Shown one piece after another: positions 9,362 to 17,342 of a DNA stretch of 64,000 bases (positions within the stretch are counted from its first letter, which is position 1; every line of letters begins with the position of its first letter). Made by a program: the position numbers and the translations under genes. The stretch lies in the NCBI GenBank assembly GCA_050247235.1, contig JBFWUN010000020.1, forward strand, positions 7,065-71,064. Reading direction: 5' to 3'. The stretch is from CAIKBL01 sp050247235 (GTDB taxonomy: Bacteria > Pseudomonadota > Gammaproteobacteria > Ga0077536). The notes under the pieces are model-generated. The model searched no databases and was not told the DNA's origin. It saw only the letters and a list, made by a program, of their open reading frames with translations.

Positions 9362-9383
9362 TTATTGATAAATATATTAATAA
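9362..9383. promoter_or_regulatory. AT-rich palindrome, likely TetR operator
   Basis: Two 11-base half sites, TTATTGATAAA and TATATTAATAA, are inverted repeats matching at 9 of 11 positions. The run is strikingly AT-rich inside GC-rich DNA. It lies between the divergent TetR gene and the diiron operon and covers the -35 region proposed below. Confidence 0.65.
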
Positions 9384-9394
9384 AGGCCGATACT
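9365..9394 (+). promoter_or_regulatory. Candidate sigma70 promoter for the diiron operon
   Basis: TTGATA (9365-9370) and GATACT (9389-9394) are spaced by 18 bases and sit 40 bases before the ATG at 9434. The -35 hexamer lies within the palindrome, which fits repression by the adjacent TetR protein. Confidence 0.5.
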
Positions 9395-9433
9395 CCCCAT
9401 ACGGCATCATCGGCCGTCCACTGGAGACCGCGC

Positions 9434-10630
9434 ATGAACGAACCCATTCGTCCCGACCGGCTGGTGCCCGTCGGCTCGCAGGCCAGCCTGCTGACCGAAG
9501 CGCAGCTCGCCCACTACGAATCGTCCTATCGGAAGGACTACGATGCCTGGTCACAGGTGCTCGGCGAGAACATCGAACGCATCCGCCGCGGCAGTTTCTC
9601 GCTGCACTGGCTGAGCACCGACGGCGGGCACTGGGGCAAGCGCGCCAAGCCCTCCTCGCGCGGCCTGACCTACACGGACATCAACCGGGTTCGCGGTTAC
9701 GGCGACATCCCCGAGCAGGCAGACTGGTTCAACTTCGCACCCCGCGGTTCGATCCGGGAACCCTACCGCGCACGCATGCCAGTGGTCGACGACTACACGG
9801 TCACCGCGCGTGACGAACTCTGGGCCGACAACGTCATCACCCTGTACGAGGAAGCGAAGGCCCGCCAGTGGAATGCCACCAAGGACATCCCCTGGGATGA
9901 ACTCGAGGCCTTGCCTGAAGACCTGGAGAAGGCGACCTGCCAGCTGTGCACATTCCTCACCGAGGTGGAGTTCGTCGCCGGTGACTTCCCCGCCAAGTGG
10001 CTGTACCGCACGCCGCAGGATTTCCTCGAGGTCAAGAGCTTCCTTTCCACGCAGCTGATGGACGAGGCGCGTCACCAGGAAGTGTTCCGCAAGCGCGCGA
10101 TTGCCGGCGGCGGGCTGCTGCACGCGTCGCCCGGATTCGAGTGGGCGCTGAAGGCGATCCTGGACGCCCCGAGCCACACCATGGGGACCTTCCTGCTGAA
10201 CCTGCTCGGCGAGGGGCTGGTGCTGTCCGTGTTCCGCTCCGGCGAGATGATCGCCAAGACGCACGTGGACAAGGAGATCTTCCGGCGCTGCCTGCAGGAC
10301 GAAGCGCGTCACGTGTCCTACGGTGTGCTCGAACTGAAGAACTATCTTGCCACGCACCCGGAACGCGCGCGGGCAGTCGAGGAGATGCACCGTTTCGCCG
10401 ACATCGGCGAACAGGTGATCCTGAGCGCGTTCACGGAAGCCGCGCTGGTCGAACCGATCGCAGTACTGCTCGCGGGGGGACTCAAGCAGATCGACAAGGG
10501 CATGGAAGGCCTCGGCCACATGTGGCGGATGTTCATCGACGAATACCTGCAGCGCTGCGCCACGGCGGGATTCGACCGGCGCGAACGCTGCACGATTCCC
10601 CTCGATCTGCCCTGGGGAGTCGCCGCATGA
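9434..10630 (+). CDS. Ferritin-like diiron protein, putative oxygenase
   Basis: Encodes 398 aa. Two metal-binding helical pairs are visible: TEVEF (E177/E179) with DEARHQ (E211, H214), then GEG (E260) with DEARHVS (E290, H293). This E..ExxH repeated pattern is the carboxylate-bridged diiron site of ferritin-like oxygenases and R2-like proteins. The protein is longer than ferritin and does not obviously match RNR R2 or a known named hydroxylase. GGAG precedes ATG 9434. It is the first gene of an operon with an SCP2-like small protein (ATGA overlap) and a ferredoxin that could supply electrons. Substrate unknown; oxygenase activity is inferred from the metal site and the ferredoxin partner. Confidence 0.75.
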   Translation: MNEPIRPDRLVPVGSQASLLTEAQLAHYESSYRKDYDAWSQVLGENIERIRRGSFSLHWLSTDGGHWGKRAKPSSRGLTYTDINRVRGYGDIPEQADWFNFAPRGSIREPYRARMPVVDDYTVTARDELWADNVITLYEEAKARQWNATKDIPWDELEALPEDLEKATCQLCTFLTEVEFVAGDFPAKWLYRTPQDFLEVKSFLSTQLMDEARHQEVFRKRAIAGGGLLHASPGFEWALKAILDAPSHTMGTFLLNLLGEGLVLSVFRSGEMIAKTHVDKEIFRRCLQDEARHVSYGVLELKNYLATHPERARAVEEMHRFADIGEQVILSAFTEAALVEPIAVLLAGGLKQIDKGMEGLGHMWRMFIDEYLQRCATAGFDRRERCTIPLDLPWGVAA

Positions 10631-11112
10631 GCGCCGCCGCCGACCAGATCAGCGTCCCGGCTGTCGCGTTCCCGTCGCGCGCGTGGTTCCAGCGGCTCGC
10701 TGACCTGATGAACGCGCATCGCGCGCGCCAGGAGCAGCTCGGCTACGTGGATTGCGTCGCGCAGTTCACGATCCTCGATGGCGGTGCCGACGGCGGCCCG
10801 CTGGCCTACCGCGTCACGTTCGAGGAATTCTCCGCACTCGACGTGGTGGAGGTCGCCACCAGCGATCTCGGCAATGCCGACTTCGCGCTCGAGGGGCGGC
10901 TTGCCGCGTGGCGGGAGATGATCGAGAACATCGCGGCAGGAAACGGCCGCCCGGATCTCGAACACACGTTGAACCGGCTGAGCCACATGGGGACACCGCT
11001 CAAGCTCACCTACCCCGATCCCGTACGGATGGACTGCTACTTCCGCTTCAACCAGAGCCTGCAGGAGTTCGTGAATGCCTCCGCGCAGTTCACGACGACA
11101 TTCGGACGCTGA
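10627..11112 (+). CDS. Small SCP2-like protein in diiron operon
   Basis: Encodes 161 aa, no signal peptide. The pattern of alternating strands (VDCVAQFTILD, LAYRVTFEEF), then a helix with FALEGRLAAWREMIENIA and a closing RLSHMGTPLKL, resembles a sterol-carrier-protein-2 fold, which binds hydrophobic or acyl ligands. This is judged from pattern only. Its ATG overlaps the stop of the diiron gene (ATGA) and the ferredoxin follows after three bases, so it is co-produced with both. It could present a hydrophobic substrate to the oxygenase or act as an effector subunit. Confidence 0.6.
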   Translation: MSAAADQISVPAVAFPSRAWFQRLADLMNAHRARQEQLGYVDCVAQFTILDGGADGGPLAYRVTFEEFSALDVVEVATSDLGNADFALEGRLAAWREMIENIAAGNGRPDLEHTLNRLSHMGTPLKLTYPDPVRMDCYFRFNQSLQEFVNASAQFTTTFGR

Positions 11113-11115
11113 GCC

Positions 11116-11403
11116 ATGCCCAGGGAGAAGTACGGGCACTTCTACATCGACCGGACCTGCATCGGTTGCGGGGCATGCGACCACGCCTGCCCCGACAAGG
11201 TCGATGCGATACACCGGGTGGAGACGGACTATCTCGGCCGCTTCGCGATCGAGCCTGACGACTGCATCAACTGCGGGATCTGCGTGCCGCTGTGCCCGGT
11301 GAACTGCATCCACGACGCCCGGCAGGAAGGGGTCGTGGAAGGCGACGGCGGCTACACGCGGATTCGCGAGCTGCAGGACTGGGCACGCACGGTCACTTCC
11401 TGA
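11116..11403 (+). CDS. 2[4Fe-4S] ferredoxin
   Basis: Encodes a 95-aa bacterial-type ferredoxin. Cluster ligands are C15, C18, C21, C25 (CIGCGACDHACP) and C50, C53, C56, C60 (CINCGICVPLCP), with an additional C64. It is the third gene of the diiron operon, three bases after the SCP2-like gene, and is the natural electron donor for the diiron protein. No reductase gene is nearby, so reducing power must come from elsewhere in the genome. It ends 28 bases before the convergent iorB-like gene. Confidence 0.93.
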   Translation: MPREKYGHFYIDRTCIGCGACDHACPDKVDAIHRVETDYLGRFAIEPDDCINCGICVPLCPVNCIHDARQEGVVEGDGGYTRIRELQDWARTVTS

Positions 11404-11431
11404 GCGGCCCGGCGGCGCGGCCGCCGGCACG

Positions 11432-13687
11432 TCATGCAGACCTGCCAGGCAACTTCTCGAGCGCCCGCCCACGCACGGGAAGCTCGCGCACGTGCGGTCC
11501 GCCGGCCGCCTGGATCGCGTCGATGAGCGCCGCGATCGCGACGGGAGTCGGTTCCTCGCCGATGCCCGACGGGCGCCCGCCGCGCGAGTCGAGGTGCACG
11601 TCCACCGCGGGCATCTCCGCGAGCCGGAGCAGCGGATAGTCGTTGAAATTGCTCTGCTCCACCCGCCCGTCCTTCAACGTGATCCGGGCATTGAGCGCAT
11701 TGGACAGTCCGAACGCGATCCCGCCCTGCAGCTGTGCCTCGACAATCGCCGGGTTCAGCGCCACCCCGACGTCGGCGACCACGGTCACCTTCTCGAGCGT
11801 CGGCGTCCCGTCGGGACGCAGCGCCACGTCGACAGCCATCGCCACGCAGGAGCTGTGGTAGCCCGGAACGTAACTCATGTCGGTTACGGCAAAGCCTCGC
11901 CCATGCCCGGCGCTGGGATGGCGCTCGCCGCCCGCGCGAGCGGCGACTTTCTCCAGGAGCGTGCGGTGGCGCCGGATGCGCGCGACCGCGTCGTCGCGAT
12001 CGCTTCGCTCCGGCGAAATACGGCTTTCGTCGAGCAGCGCGAGCTGCAGCGCGTAGGAACTGACGCCGGCGGCACGCGCCAGTTCTCCCAGGAAGCCCTG
12101 GTTCATCCACAGGCTCTGGCTGTGCGCCACGCCGCGCATCCAGCCGAACGGCGGCGGACTGTCGATCGCGGCGTACTCGCAGCGCACGTGGTCGATCGCC
12201 CACGGAAACCGCGACATGCCATACGGCTGGACCGGCGCCCGGCCGTACGCCACCTTGCTGTGCCAGGCCACCACCCGGTTGTCGGCATCCAGCGCGCCCC
12301 TGAAGCGCGCGCGCGCCACCGGCGCGTAGTACCCGCGACGCATGCACTCTTCGCGCGACTGGATGAGCTTGACCGGCGTTCCCGGCAACTCGCGCGCCAC
12401 CTGCACCGCCTGGCTGACGAAGTCGTTGGACAGCCGCCGGCCGAACCCCCCGCCGCACAAGGTCAGGTGCAGCTTCGCATCTTTCACGGCGCATCGCGCC
12501 GCGTACGCCGCGATGCGCAATGCCTCGTCCGCGTACTGCGTGGGTGCCCACGCCTCGACCCCGGTCGGCGTGACGAGCGCGGTGCAGTTCATCGGCTCGA
12601 GGGGGGCATGTTCCATGTACGGAAACGCGTACTCGGCCTCTACCACCTTGGCCGCGCCGTCGAACGCGGATTTCACATTGCCCTGCTCGCGCATCACCTG
12701 TCCGCCGGCATCGAGCGCCGCCCCGAGCGCCCGCGCAATGCCCGCGCTATCGGCCGCGGCGTGCGGTCCCGGATCCCACGTGACCGGTAACGCGTCGAGC
12801 GCCTGCTGCGCCTGCCACCAGCTGTCCGCGACCACGGCGACGGCGTCGTCCATCTCCCAGTCCAGCACATCCCACAGCGTGGGCGGCACCGTGTAGCCGG
12901 TGGGACCGCCGCGGATCGCGACGACCTTGCGGACACCCGGGCGCTGAAGCACCGCGGCAGCATCGAAACTCCGCAACCGTCCGCCGAACGTCGGGGACTG
13001 CCGCACGGCCGCGTATTTCATGCCCGGCAGACTGACGTCGATGCCAAACTGTGCGGCGCCGGTGGTCTTTGCCGCGGTGTCGACGCGCGGCAGGCTCCTG
13101 CCCATCAGCGACCACTGTTCCGGTGATTTCAGCGCAAGCGACTCGGCGGGCGGGATGGGTCGTCCGGCCGCCTCCACCGCGATCTCGCCGAACCCGAGCG
13201 AGCGGCCGCTGGCCGCGTGATGCACGGTGCGCCCAACGATCTCCAGGGTGGCCATCGGAACGCCGAGGCGGGCGGCGGCGGTATCGAGCAGCATGTGCCG
13301 TACCTGTGCGCCGGCCACACGCATCGGGTCGAACAGCTTGTCCACCGCCCAGCTCGCGAGCGTGGCGGTATGCACGTAGACATTGCCGCGCTGGATGTTG
13401 GTCTGCGCATCGAAATACTCGGTCTCGAACGCGTTCCACGCGAGCCCGAGCTCGTCCGCCAGCACCTGCGCGAGCGTCGTCGTGACCCCCTGGCCGAGTT
13501 CGGTCTGCGGGATCCGCAACACCACCCGTCCATCCGGGTGGATGGCCACCCACGACGTGACTTCCACGCTGTCCGGAGTGGCGGCGACCCCGTCACGCCA
13601 TGCACCGATGCCGAACAAGGCAACTCCGGCGCCGCCGACCAGCGACTTCAGGATCCCCCGGCGGGTCGTCTGCAGCAGGGCCTCCAT
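11432..13687 (-). CDS. Isoquinoline 1-oxidoreductase-type molybdopterin subunit (IorB-like)
   Basis: Encodes a 751-aa large subunit of a xanthine-oxidase-family molybdenum hydroxylase, which hydroxylates N-heteroaromatic or aldehyde carbons with water as oxygen source. The N-terminus (TTRRGILKSLVGGAGVALFG) looks like a twin-arginine signal, usual for IorB-type subunits. Motifs include PQTELGQGVTT, GRSLPRVDTAAKTTG, CGGGFGRR and the C-terminal GIGEEPTPVAIAAL. It begins at ATG 13687, whose A is shared with the TGA of the 2Fe-2S subunit (TGATG). Together with the NicX-like dioxygenase it suggests pyridine or quinoline-type ring catabolism. Confidence 0.9.
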   Translation of the reverse strand: MEALLQTTRRGILKSLVGGAGVALFGIGAWRDGVAATPDSVEVTSWVAIHPDGRVVLRIPQTELGQGVTTTLAQVLADELGLAWNAFETEYFDAQTNIQRGNVYVHTATLASWAVDKLFDPMRVAGAQVRHMLLDTAAARLGVPMATLEIVGRTVHHAASGRSLGFGEIAVEAAGRPIPPAESLALKSPEQWSLMGRSLPRVDTAAKTTGAAQFGIDVSLPGMKYAAVRQSPTFGGRLRSFDAAAVLQRPGVRKVVAIRGGPTGYTVPPTLWDVLDWEMDDAVAVVADSWWQAQQALDALPVTWDPGPHAAADSAGIARALGAALDAGGQVMREQGNVKSAFDGAAKVVEAEYAFPYMEHAPLEPMNCTALVTPTGVEAWAPTQYADEALRIAAYAARCAVKDAKLHLTLCGGGFGRRLSNDFVSQAVQVARELPGTPVKLIQSREECMRRGYYAPVARARFRGALDADNRVVAWHSKVAYGRAPVQPYGMSRFPWAIDHVRCEYAAIDSPPPFGWMRGVAHSQSLWMNQGFLGELARAAGVSSYALQLALLDESRISPERSDRDDAVARIRRHRTLLEKVAARAGGERHPSAGHGRGFAVTDMSYVPGYHSSCVAMAVDVALRPDGTPTLEKVTVVADVGVALNPAIVEAQLQGGIAFGLSNALNARITLKDGRVEQSNFNDYPLLRLAEMPAVDVHLDSRGGRPSGIGEEPTPVAIAALIDAIQAAGGPHVRELPVRGRALEKLPGRSA

Positions 13688-14154
13688 CAGGCAGCCTCCC
13701 CGCGCAGGTGCGCCGCGGCCCGATGAATCCCTGCGCGTACGCGCACGTACGTTCCGCAGCGGCACAGGTTCGTGATCGCGGCGTCGATGTCGGCGTCGGT
13801 CGGAGTCGGGTTGCGCGCGAGCAGCGCTGCCGCCGCCATCAGCATGCCGGACTGGCAGTATCCGCATTGCGGAACATCGAGTTCCCGCCACGCCTGCTGC
13901 AAGGCGTGGCTGCCGTCCGGACTCAGGCCTTCGATCGTTGTCAGGCGGACGTTCCCCATCGCTTCCAGCGGCACCACGCACGAGCGCTGCGCCGCGCCGT
14001 CCACGTGCACCGTGCAAGCCCCGCAGAGTCCCTTGCCGCAACCGTACTTGGTACCGGTCAGGCCGAGATCCTCGCGCAGCACCCATAGCAGCGGCTTGTC
14101 CGCTTCCGCGTCCACCTCGACCGTACGGCCATTGATGTTCAGCGATGTCGTCAT
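13687..14154 (-). CDS. (2Fe-2S)-binding subunit of molybdenum hydroxylase (IorA-like)
   Basis: Encodes 155 aa that carry two [2Fe-2S] clusters and pass electrons from the molybdenum centre. The plant-type cluster motif is GCGKGLCGACTVHVDG plus a later Cys. The second, helical cluster is CGYCQSGM and LCRCGTY. ATG 14154 has a GGGGG ribosome site and follows the NicX-like gene by 23 bases. The operon order is nicX-like, iorA, iorB. No FAD subunit is encoded, as expected for the IorAB/NicAB type that hands electrons to a cytochrome. Confidence 0.93.
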   Translation of the reverse strand: MTTSLNINGRTVEVDAEADKPLLWVLREDLGLTGTKYGCGKGLCGACTVHVDGAAQRSCVVPLEAMGNVRLTTIEGLSPDGSHALQQAWRELDVPQCGYCQSGMLMAAAALLARNPTPTDADIDAAITNLCRCGTYVRVRAGIHRAAAHLRGEAA

Positions 14155-14177
14155 GTCGAACCCCCGATCATTGCGCT

Positions 14178-15209
14178 TCACTCGACCAGTACGCCGGCGC
14201 GGACAACCTCGCGATCGTCGATCGCGACGGTGCAGCCACGCAGCGGAATGTCGATGTGACAGGCCGTGTTGCGCGTGCCGCCCACTTCGGTGTTCGGCCC
14301 CAGCGAGAACAGGAAACTGCCCGCGAACGCGCGCGCGTCCATCGCGATGGTCCGTTCGCGATCGAACAGGCTGAGCGTGGACCATTTCGCGCGGTGCTGC
14401 AGCCCCCAGCCAATGTGCGACAGCGCGTAGCCTTCGGGATCCTGGAAGCTCTCCATGTACTCCCGGAAGAGTTCCGCTTCCAGTCCGCCTTCGATCGCGC
14501 GCACGTAGCCGCGCTCGACGGTGAGCGTGACCGGCTCCGAAAGGTAGCGCTTCTGGGGCAGCAGGATGTCGCCGCGGTCGAGCACGATGCGGCCGTCGGA
14601 CTCCCCTTCGTTCGGCCACGTGAACAGGAAGCCGCTCGGCCAGTGGTCCCAGCGGCCGGGTTCGTCCACGAAGCCGTACTCCTTTATCACGGGGTATTGC
14701 CCGAGCTGGAACGACACGTCAGTGCCAGCAGCGGAGCGCACCGTCATCCGGCGCGCGCGGGCGAGCTGTTCCGCGGCCGCGTTCACCCGGCTGCGATCCT
14801 CCAGCGTCGGCACCAGCCGAAGCAGCACTTCCGGCGGTTCGACGGCGAGCAGGATGCGCGTGCCGGATTCCAGGATCTGCTGCTGTTCCGGCGAGAACAG
14901 CAGCAGCATCAGGTCGATCACCATGTCGCTTGCGAGGCATGCGGCCATTGCCGCGCGATTGCCGGTCAGCGGCGTGGTGCCGAGGTATGCGAGGGGATCA
15001 CGGCTCAGGGATTTCTCCGCGTTGAGCGGCTGCAGATCGACACGCGTCGGGATGGCGCCCAGCGCGCGCACTGCCGCAAGCGCGGCGGCCAGGGTCTGCG
15101 GATCCGTGTGCGAACCGGTCAGCACGGTCACATCGGCGCCGCGTTCGAGGCGGCTCAGCGAGAGGACGTGCTTCCAGGCTTCGGTCAGATCGTGATCGCT
15201 GACGGGCAT
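14178..15209 (-). CDS. NicX-like 2,5-dihydroxypyridine 5,6-dioxygenase family protein
   Basis: Encodes 343 aa of the NicX/aminopeptidase-T-like family, often mislabelled leucyl aminopeptidase. NicX opens 2,5-dihydroxypyridine to N-formylmaleamate using mononuclear iron. The metal ligands reported for Pseudomonas NicX (His265, His318, Asp320, from memory) coincide with H265 in YALSHIGWG and H318/D320 in CHIDIP here. The C-terminal PNTEVGGTRNTACHID block is the family signature. ATG 15209 has GGAG upstream. It leads an operon with a molybdenum hydroxylase that could supply the hydroxylated pyridine. Later Nic-pathway genes (nicC, nicF) are not adjacent, so the true substrate is open. Confidence 0.75.
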   Translation of the reverse strand: MPVSDHDLTEAWKHVLSLSRLERGADVTVLTGSHTDPQTLAAALAAVRALGAIPTRVDLQPLNAEKSLSRDPLAYLGTTPLTGNRAAMAACLASDMVIDLMLLLFSPEQQQILESGTRILLAVEPPEVLLRLVPTLEDRSRVNAAAEQLARARRMTVRSAAGTDVSFQLGQYPVIKEYGFVDEPGRWDHWPSGFLFTWPNEGESDGRIVLDRGDILLPQKRYLSEPVTLTVERGYVRAIEGGLEAELFREYMESFQDPEGYALSHIGWGLQHRAKWSTLSLFDRERTIAMDARAFAGSFLFSLGPNTEVGGTRNTACHIDIPLRGCTVAIDDREVVRAGVLVE

Positions 15210-15270
15210 CGTCGTGCTCCGGGCTGTGTGCGCGCCCCGACTCTAGCACCGTGCCCGCGAAGCGACTATC

Positions 15271-15303
15271 GGCACCGTCCGCCCCGCCGCCGGGGGGGCG
15301 GTG
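15271..15303 (-). terminator. GC-rich hairpin, possible terminator after the icmF operon
   Basis: The arms GCACCG (15271-15276) and CGGTGC (15298-15303) enclose an inner CCCC/GGGG pairing. It begins seven bases beyond the stop of the MDR oxidoreductase gene on the minus strand. There is no T-tract, so it is only a terminator-like structure that may separate the icmF and nicX/ior units. Confidence 0.4.
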
Positions 15304-15309
15304 CCCGCG

Positions 15310-16326
15310 TCAGGCGCGGTTCAACAGCACGAGTTTGCCCATCTGTTCGGACGCCCACATCCGCGCATACGCCGAGCCCGCGTCGGCGAAGCGGAAGGTC
15401 TGATCGATCACCGGCTCGACCCGATGGCGGTTGATGAACTCCACCATCGCCGCGAACTCCTCGGGTCGACCCATCGTCGTACCCTGGATACGGACCTGGC
15501 GGAAGAACAGCTTGGCCATTTCGAGACCCTCGGGGGGATTGCCGAGGGTCGCTCCGAAGAACACGAAGCGTCCCCCGTTGTTCAGCGTGTTGAGCGCCTG
15601 GTTCACGACGGTGCCGCCCGCGCTGTCGATCACGACATCGATGCCGCCGGACATTTCGCGCAGCGTCTTCTCCCAGCCGGTGGTCCGGTAGTTCACACCG
15701 CCCCGCGCGCCGAGGCCGTGGGCCGCGGCGAGCTTCTCCTCGCTGCTGCTCGTGACATAGACCTCCGCGCCATGGAATTTCGCCCACAGCAACGCGCAGG
15801 TCGCCGCGCCGCCGCCGATACCGGTCACGAGCACCTTCTGGCCCCGCTGTACCTCACCATGGGTGACGAGCGCGCGCCAGGCCGTCAGTCCGGCCAACGG
15901 AAACGCAGCCGCCTGTACCCACGACAGGTGCGCCGGCTTGGCGTGGACGTCGCCGGCCGGCACGCAGATGTACTCGGCGAACGTACCCTGGTCGGGCATG
16001 CCGAGCACGCGGAAATTCGCGCCCCCGCAGCGCGGGTCGTCACCCCAGTCGCGCGCCGGGTAGAGCACCACCTCGCGCCCGATCATCGCGGGGTCGACGC
16101 CGGCACCGACGGCATCGACGATCCCCGCGCCGTCCGATCCGCTGATCGACGGCAGCCGGATGCGGGGATATGCGCCGACGGTGATCCAGACGTCCCGGCG
16201 GTTCAGCGCGGAGGCTTCGAGCCGAACGCGGACCTCCCCGGCACCAGGCTCCGGGGTGGGGACCTCCTCCACGCGGACGTTTTCCGGTTTGCCCACCTCG
16301 TGCAGGACGACGGCGCGCATGGTCAT
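15310..16326 (-). CDS. Zinc-binding/quinone-type MDR oxidoreductase
   Basis: Encodes a 338-aa medium-chain dehydrogenase/reductase. The GroES-like N-terminal domain (PGAGEVRVRLEASALNRRDVW, SGSDGAGIVDAVG) is followed by a Rossmann fold with GIGGGAATCALLWAK for NAD(P)H. It could reduce a quinone or an enoyl-CoA. The ATG at 16326 overlaps the stop of the enoyl-CoA hydratase gene (ATGA), so it is translated with it as the last gene of the icmF operon. Substrate cannot be told from sequence. Confidence 0.87.
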   Translation of the reverse strand: MTMRAVVLHEVGKPENVRVEEVPTPEPGAGEVRVRLEASALNRRDVWITVGAYPRIRLPSISGSDGAGIVDAVGAGVDPAMIGREVVLYPARDWGDDPRCGGANFRVLGMPDQGTFAEYICVPAGDVHAKPAHLSWVQAAAFPLAGLTAWRALVTHGEVQRGQKVLVTGIGGGAATCALLWAKFHGAEVYVTSSSEEKLAAAHGLGARGGVNYRTTGWEKTLREMSGGIDVVIDSAGGTVVNQALNTLNNGGRFVFFGATLGNPPEGLEMAKLFFRQVRIQGTTMGRPEEFAAMVEFINRHRVEPVIDQTFRFADAGSAYARMWASEQMGKLVLLNRA

Positions 16327-17114
16327 TCTCCCTTGAACTGCGGCTTGCGCTTCTCAGCGAAGGCCCGGATGCCTTCCCGTGCATCGTGCGTGTACTTCGT
16401 CAGGCCGGCGATCGCGCGCGTCTCGAGTTCCATCTGGGTCTCGAGCCCGTTGGAGAACGTGTCCGCGAGCAGGCGCTTGACCTCGCCGTAAGCCATCGTC
16501 GGGCCACCGGCGAACTGCTGCGCGATCTCCCGCGCGCGGGTCATCAGCTGGTCGTCCGCAACGACCTCGGTCACGAGGCCGAGCGCCCTGGCCTGTTCGG
16601 CGTCATACCGCGGATTCATCAGCATCATCTCCTTCGCCTTCAGCATGCCGACGATTCGCGGCAGGAAGAAGCTGCTGGATCCGTCCGGCGAGACACCGAT
16701 CCCGGTGTAGGCCATCGTGAACTTCGCAGACGCGGCGGCCAGCACGATGTCGCCGGTGAGCATGATGCTGAGTCCGGCGCCCGCGGCCGTGCCGTTCGCC
16801 GCCACGATGAGGGGCGCGTTCATGCGCTCGAACCGCGCGATGGCGCCATGCAAGTAGGTCGTCATGTTGCGCATCAGCTCGTTGACCCCGTCACCGGCCT
16901 TGCCGAACGCGATGACATCACCGCCGGAGCAGAACATCTTGCCGGTGGCGGTCAGGATCACCGCCCGGATCGATCGATCGGCGTCGCAATGATTCGCGAC
17001 TGTATGGAGATCCTGCGCCATGCGCAGGCTGAGCGCGTTGGCGTCGTTCGGTCGATTGAGCGTGATCGTCGCGATGCCATCCGCGACGCCGAAAGTGAGA
17101 TCCTGCAGGTCCAT
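16323..17114 (-). CDS. Enoyl-CoA hydratase/isomerase family protein
   Basis: Encodes a 263-aa crotonase-fold protein. The oxyanion hole comes from NALSLRMAQ and the GGDVIAFG segment; AANGTAAGAGLSIMLTGDIVLAA is the second conserved block. The usual catalytic Glu pair of classical ECH is not clear: SPDGSSSFFLPRIVG has Asp at the first acidic position, as in many PaaG/isomerase-type members. It lies 33 bases after DUF1289 and is coupled to the MDR gene. In this operon with isobutyryl-CoA mutase it may act in branched-chain acyl-CoA degradation (inference). Confidence 0.87.
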   Translation of the reverse strand: MDLQDLTFGVADGIATITLNRPNDANALSLRMAQDLHTVANHCDADRSIRAVILTATGKMFCSGGDVIAFGKAGDGVNELMRNMTTYLHGAIARFERMNAPLIVAANGTAAGAGLSIMLTGDIVLAAASAKFTMAYTGIGVSPDGSSSFFLPRIVGMLKAKEMMLMNPRYDAEQARALGLVTEVVADDQLMTRAREIAQQFAGGPTMAYGEVKRLLADTFSNGLETQMELETRAIAGLTKYTHDAREGIRAFAEKRKPQFKGE

Positions 17115-17147
17115 GAGTCCTCCCGTGCCTTGCTTGAATGGTGTCGT

Positions 17148-17342
17148 TCAGTGTTGGGACAGCGCGCGGCCGAGGCGCCGCGCAGGAAGTTCGCGCATGA
17201 TCTGCCGCCGGCGTTCTTCCGTGTAGCGCAGCCATTCGGCGATCTCCGGCAGGCTGCGCCGGCACCCTTCGCACAGTCCGCTCGCTCGATCGATCCGGCA
17301 GATCGACACGCACGGAGAACTGGTCGGCGGGTGTGCGCTCAC
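17148..17342 (-). CDS. DUF1289 family small cysteine protein
   Basis: Encodes 64 aa. The N-terminal half has SPCVSICRID and GLCEGCRRSLPEIAEW, the four-cysteine pattern of DUF1289, a small probable Fe-S or zinc-binding family of unknown role. I start it at GTG 17342, which has GGAGG five bases upstream and overlaps the stop of the cobalamin-binding protein gene (GTGA); a longer in-frame extension has no homology. It is coupled with B12-related genes, but whether it has any B12 role is unknown. Confidence 0.8.
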   Translation of the reverse strand: MSAHPPTSSPCVSICRIDRASGLCEGCRRSLPEIAEWLRYTEERRRQIMRELPARRLGRALSQH

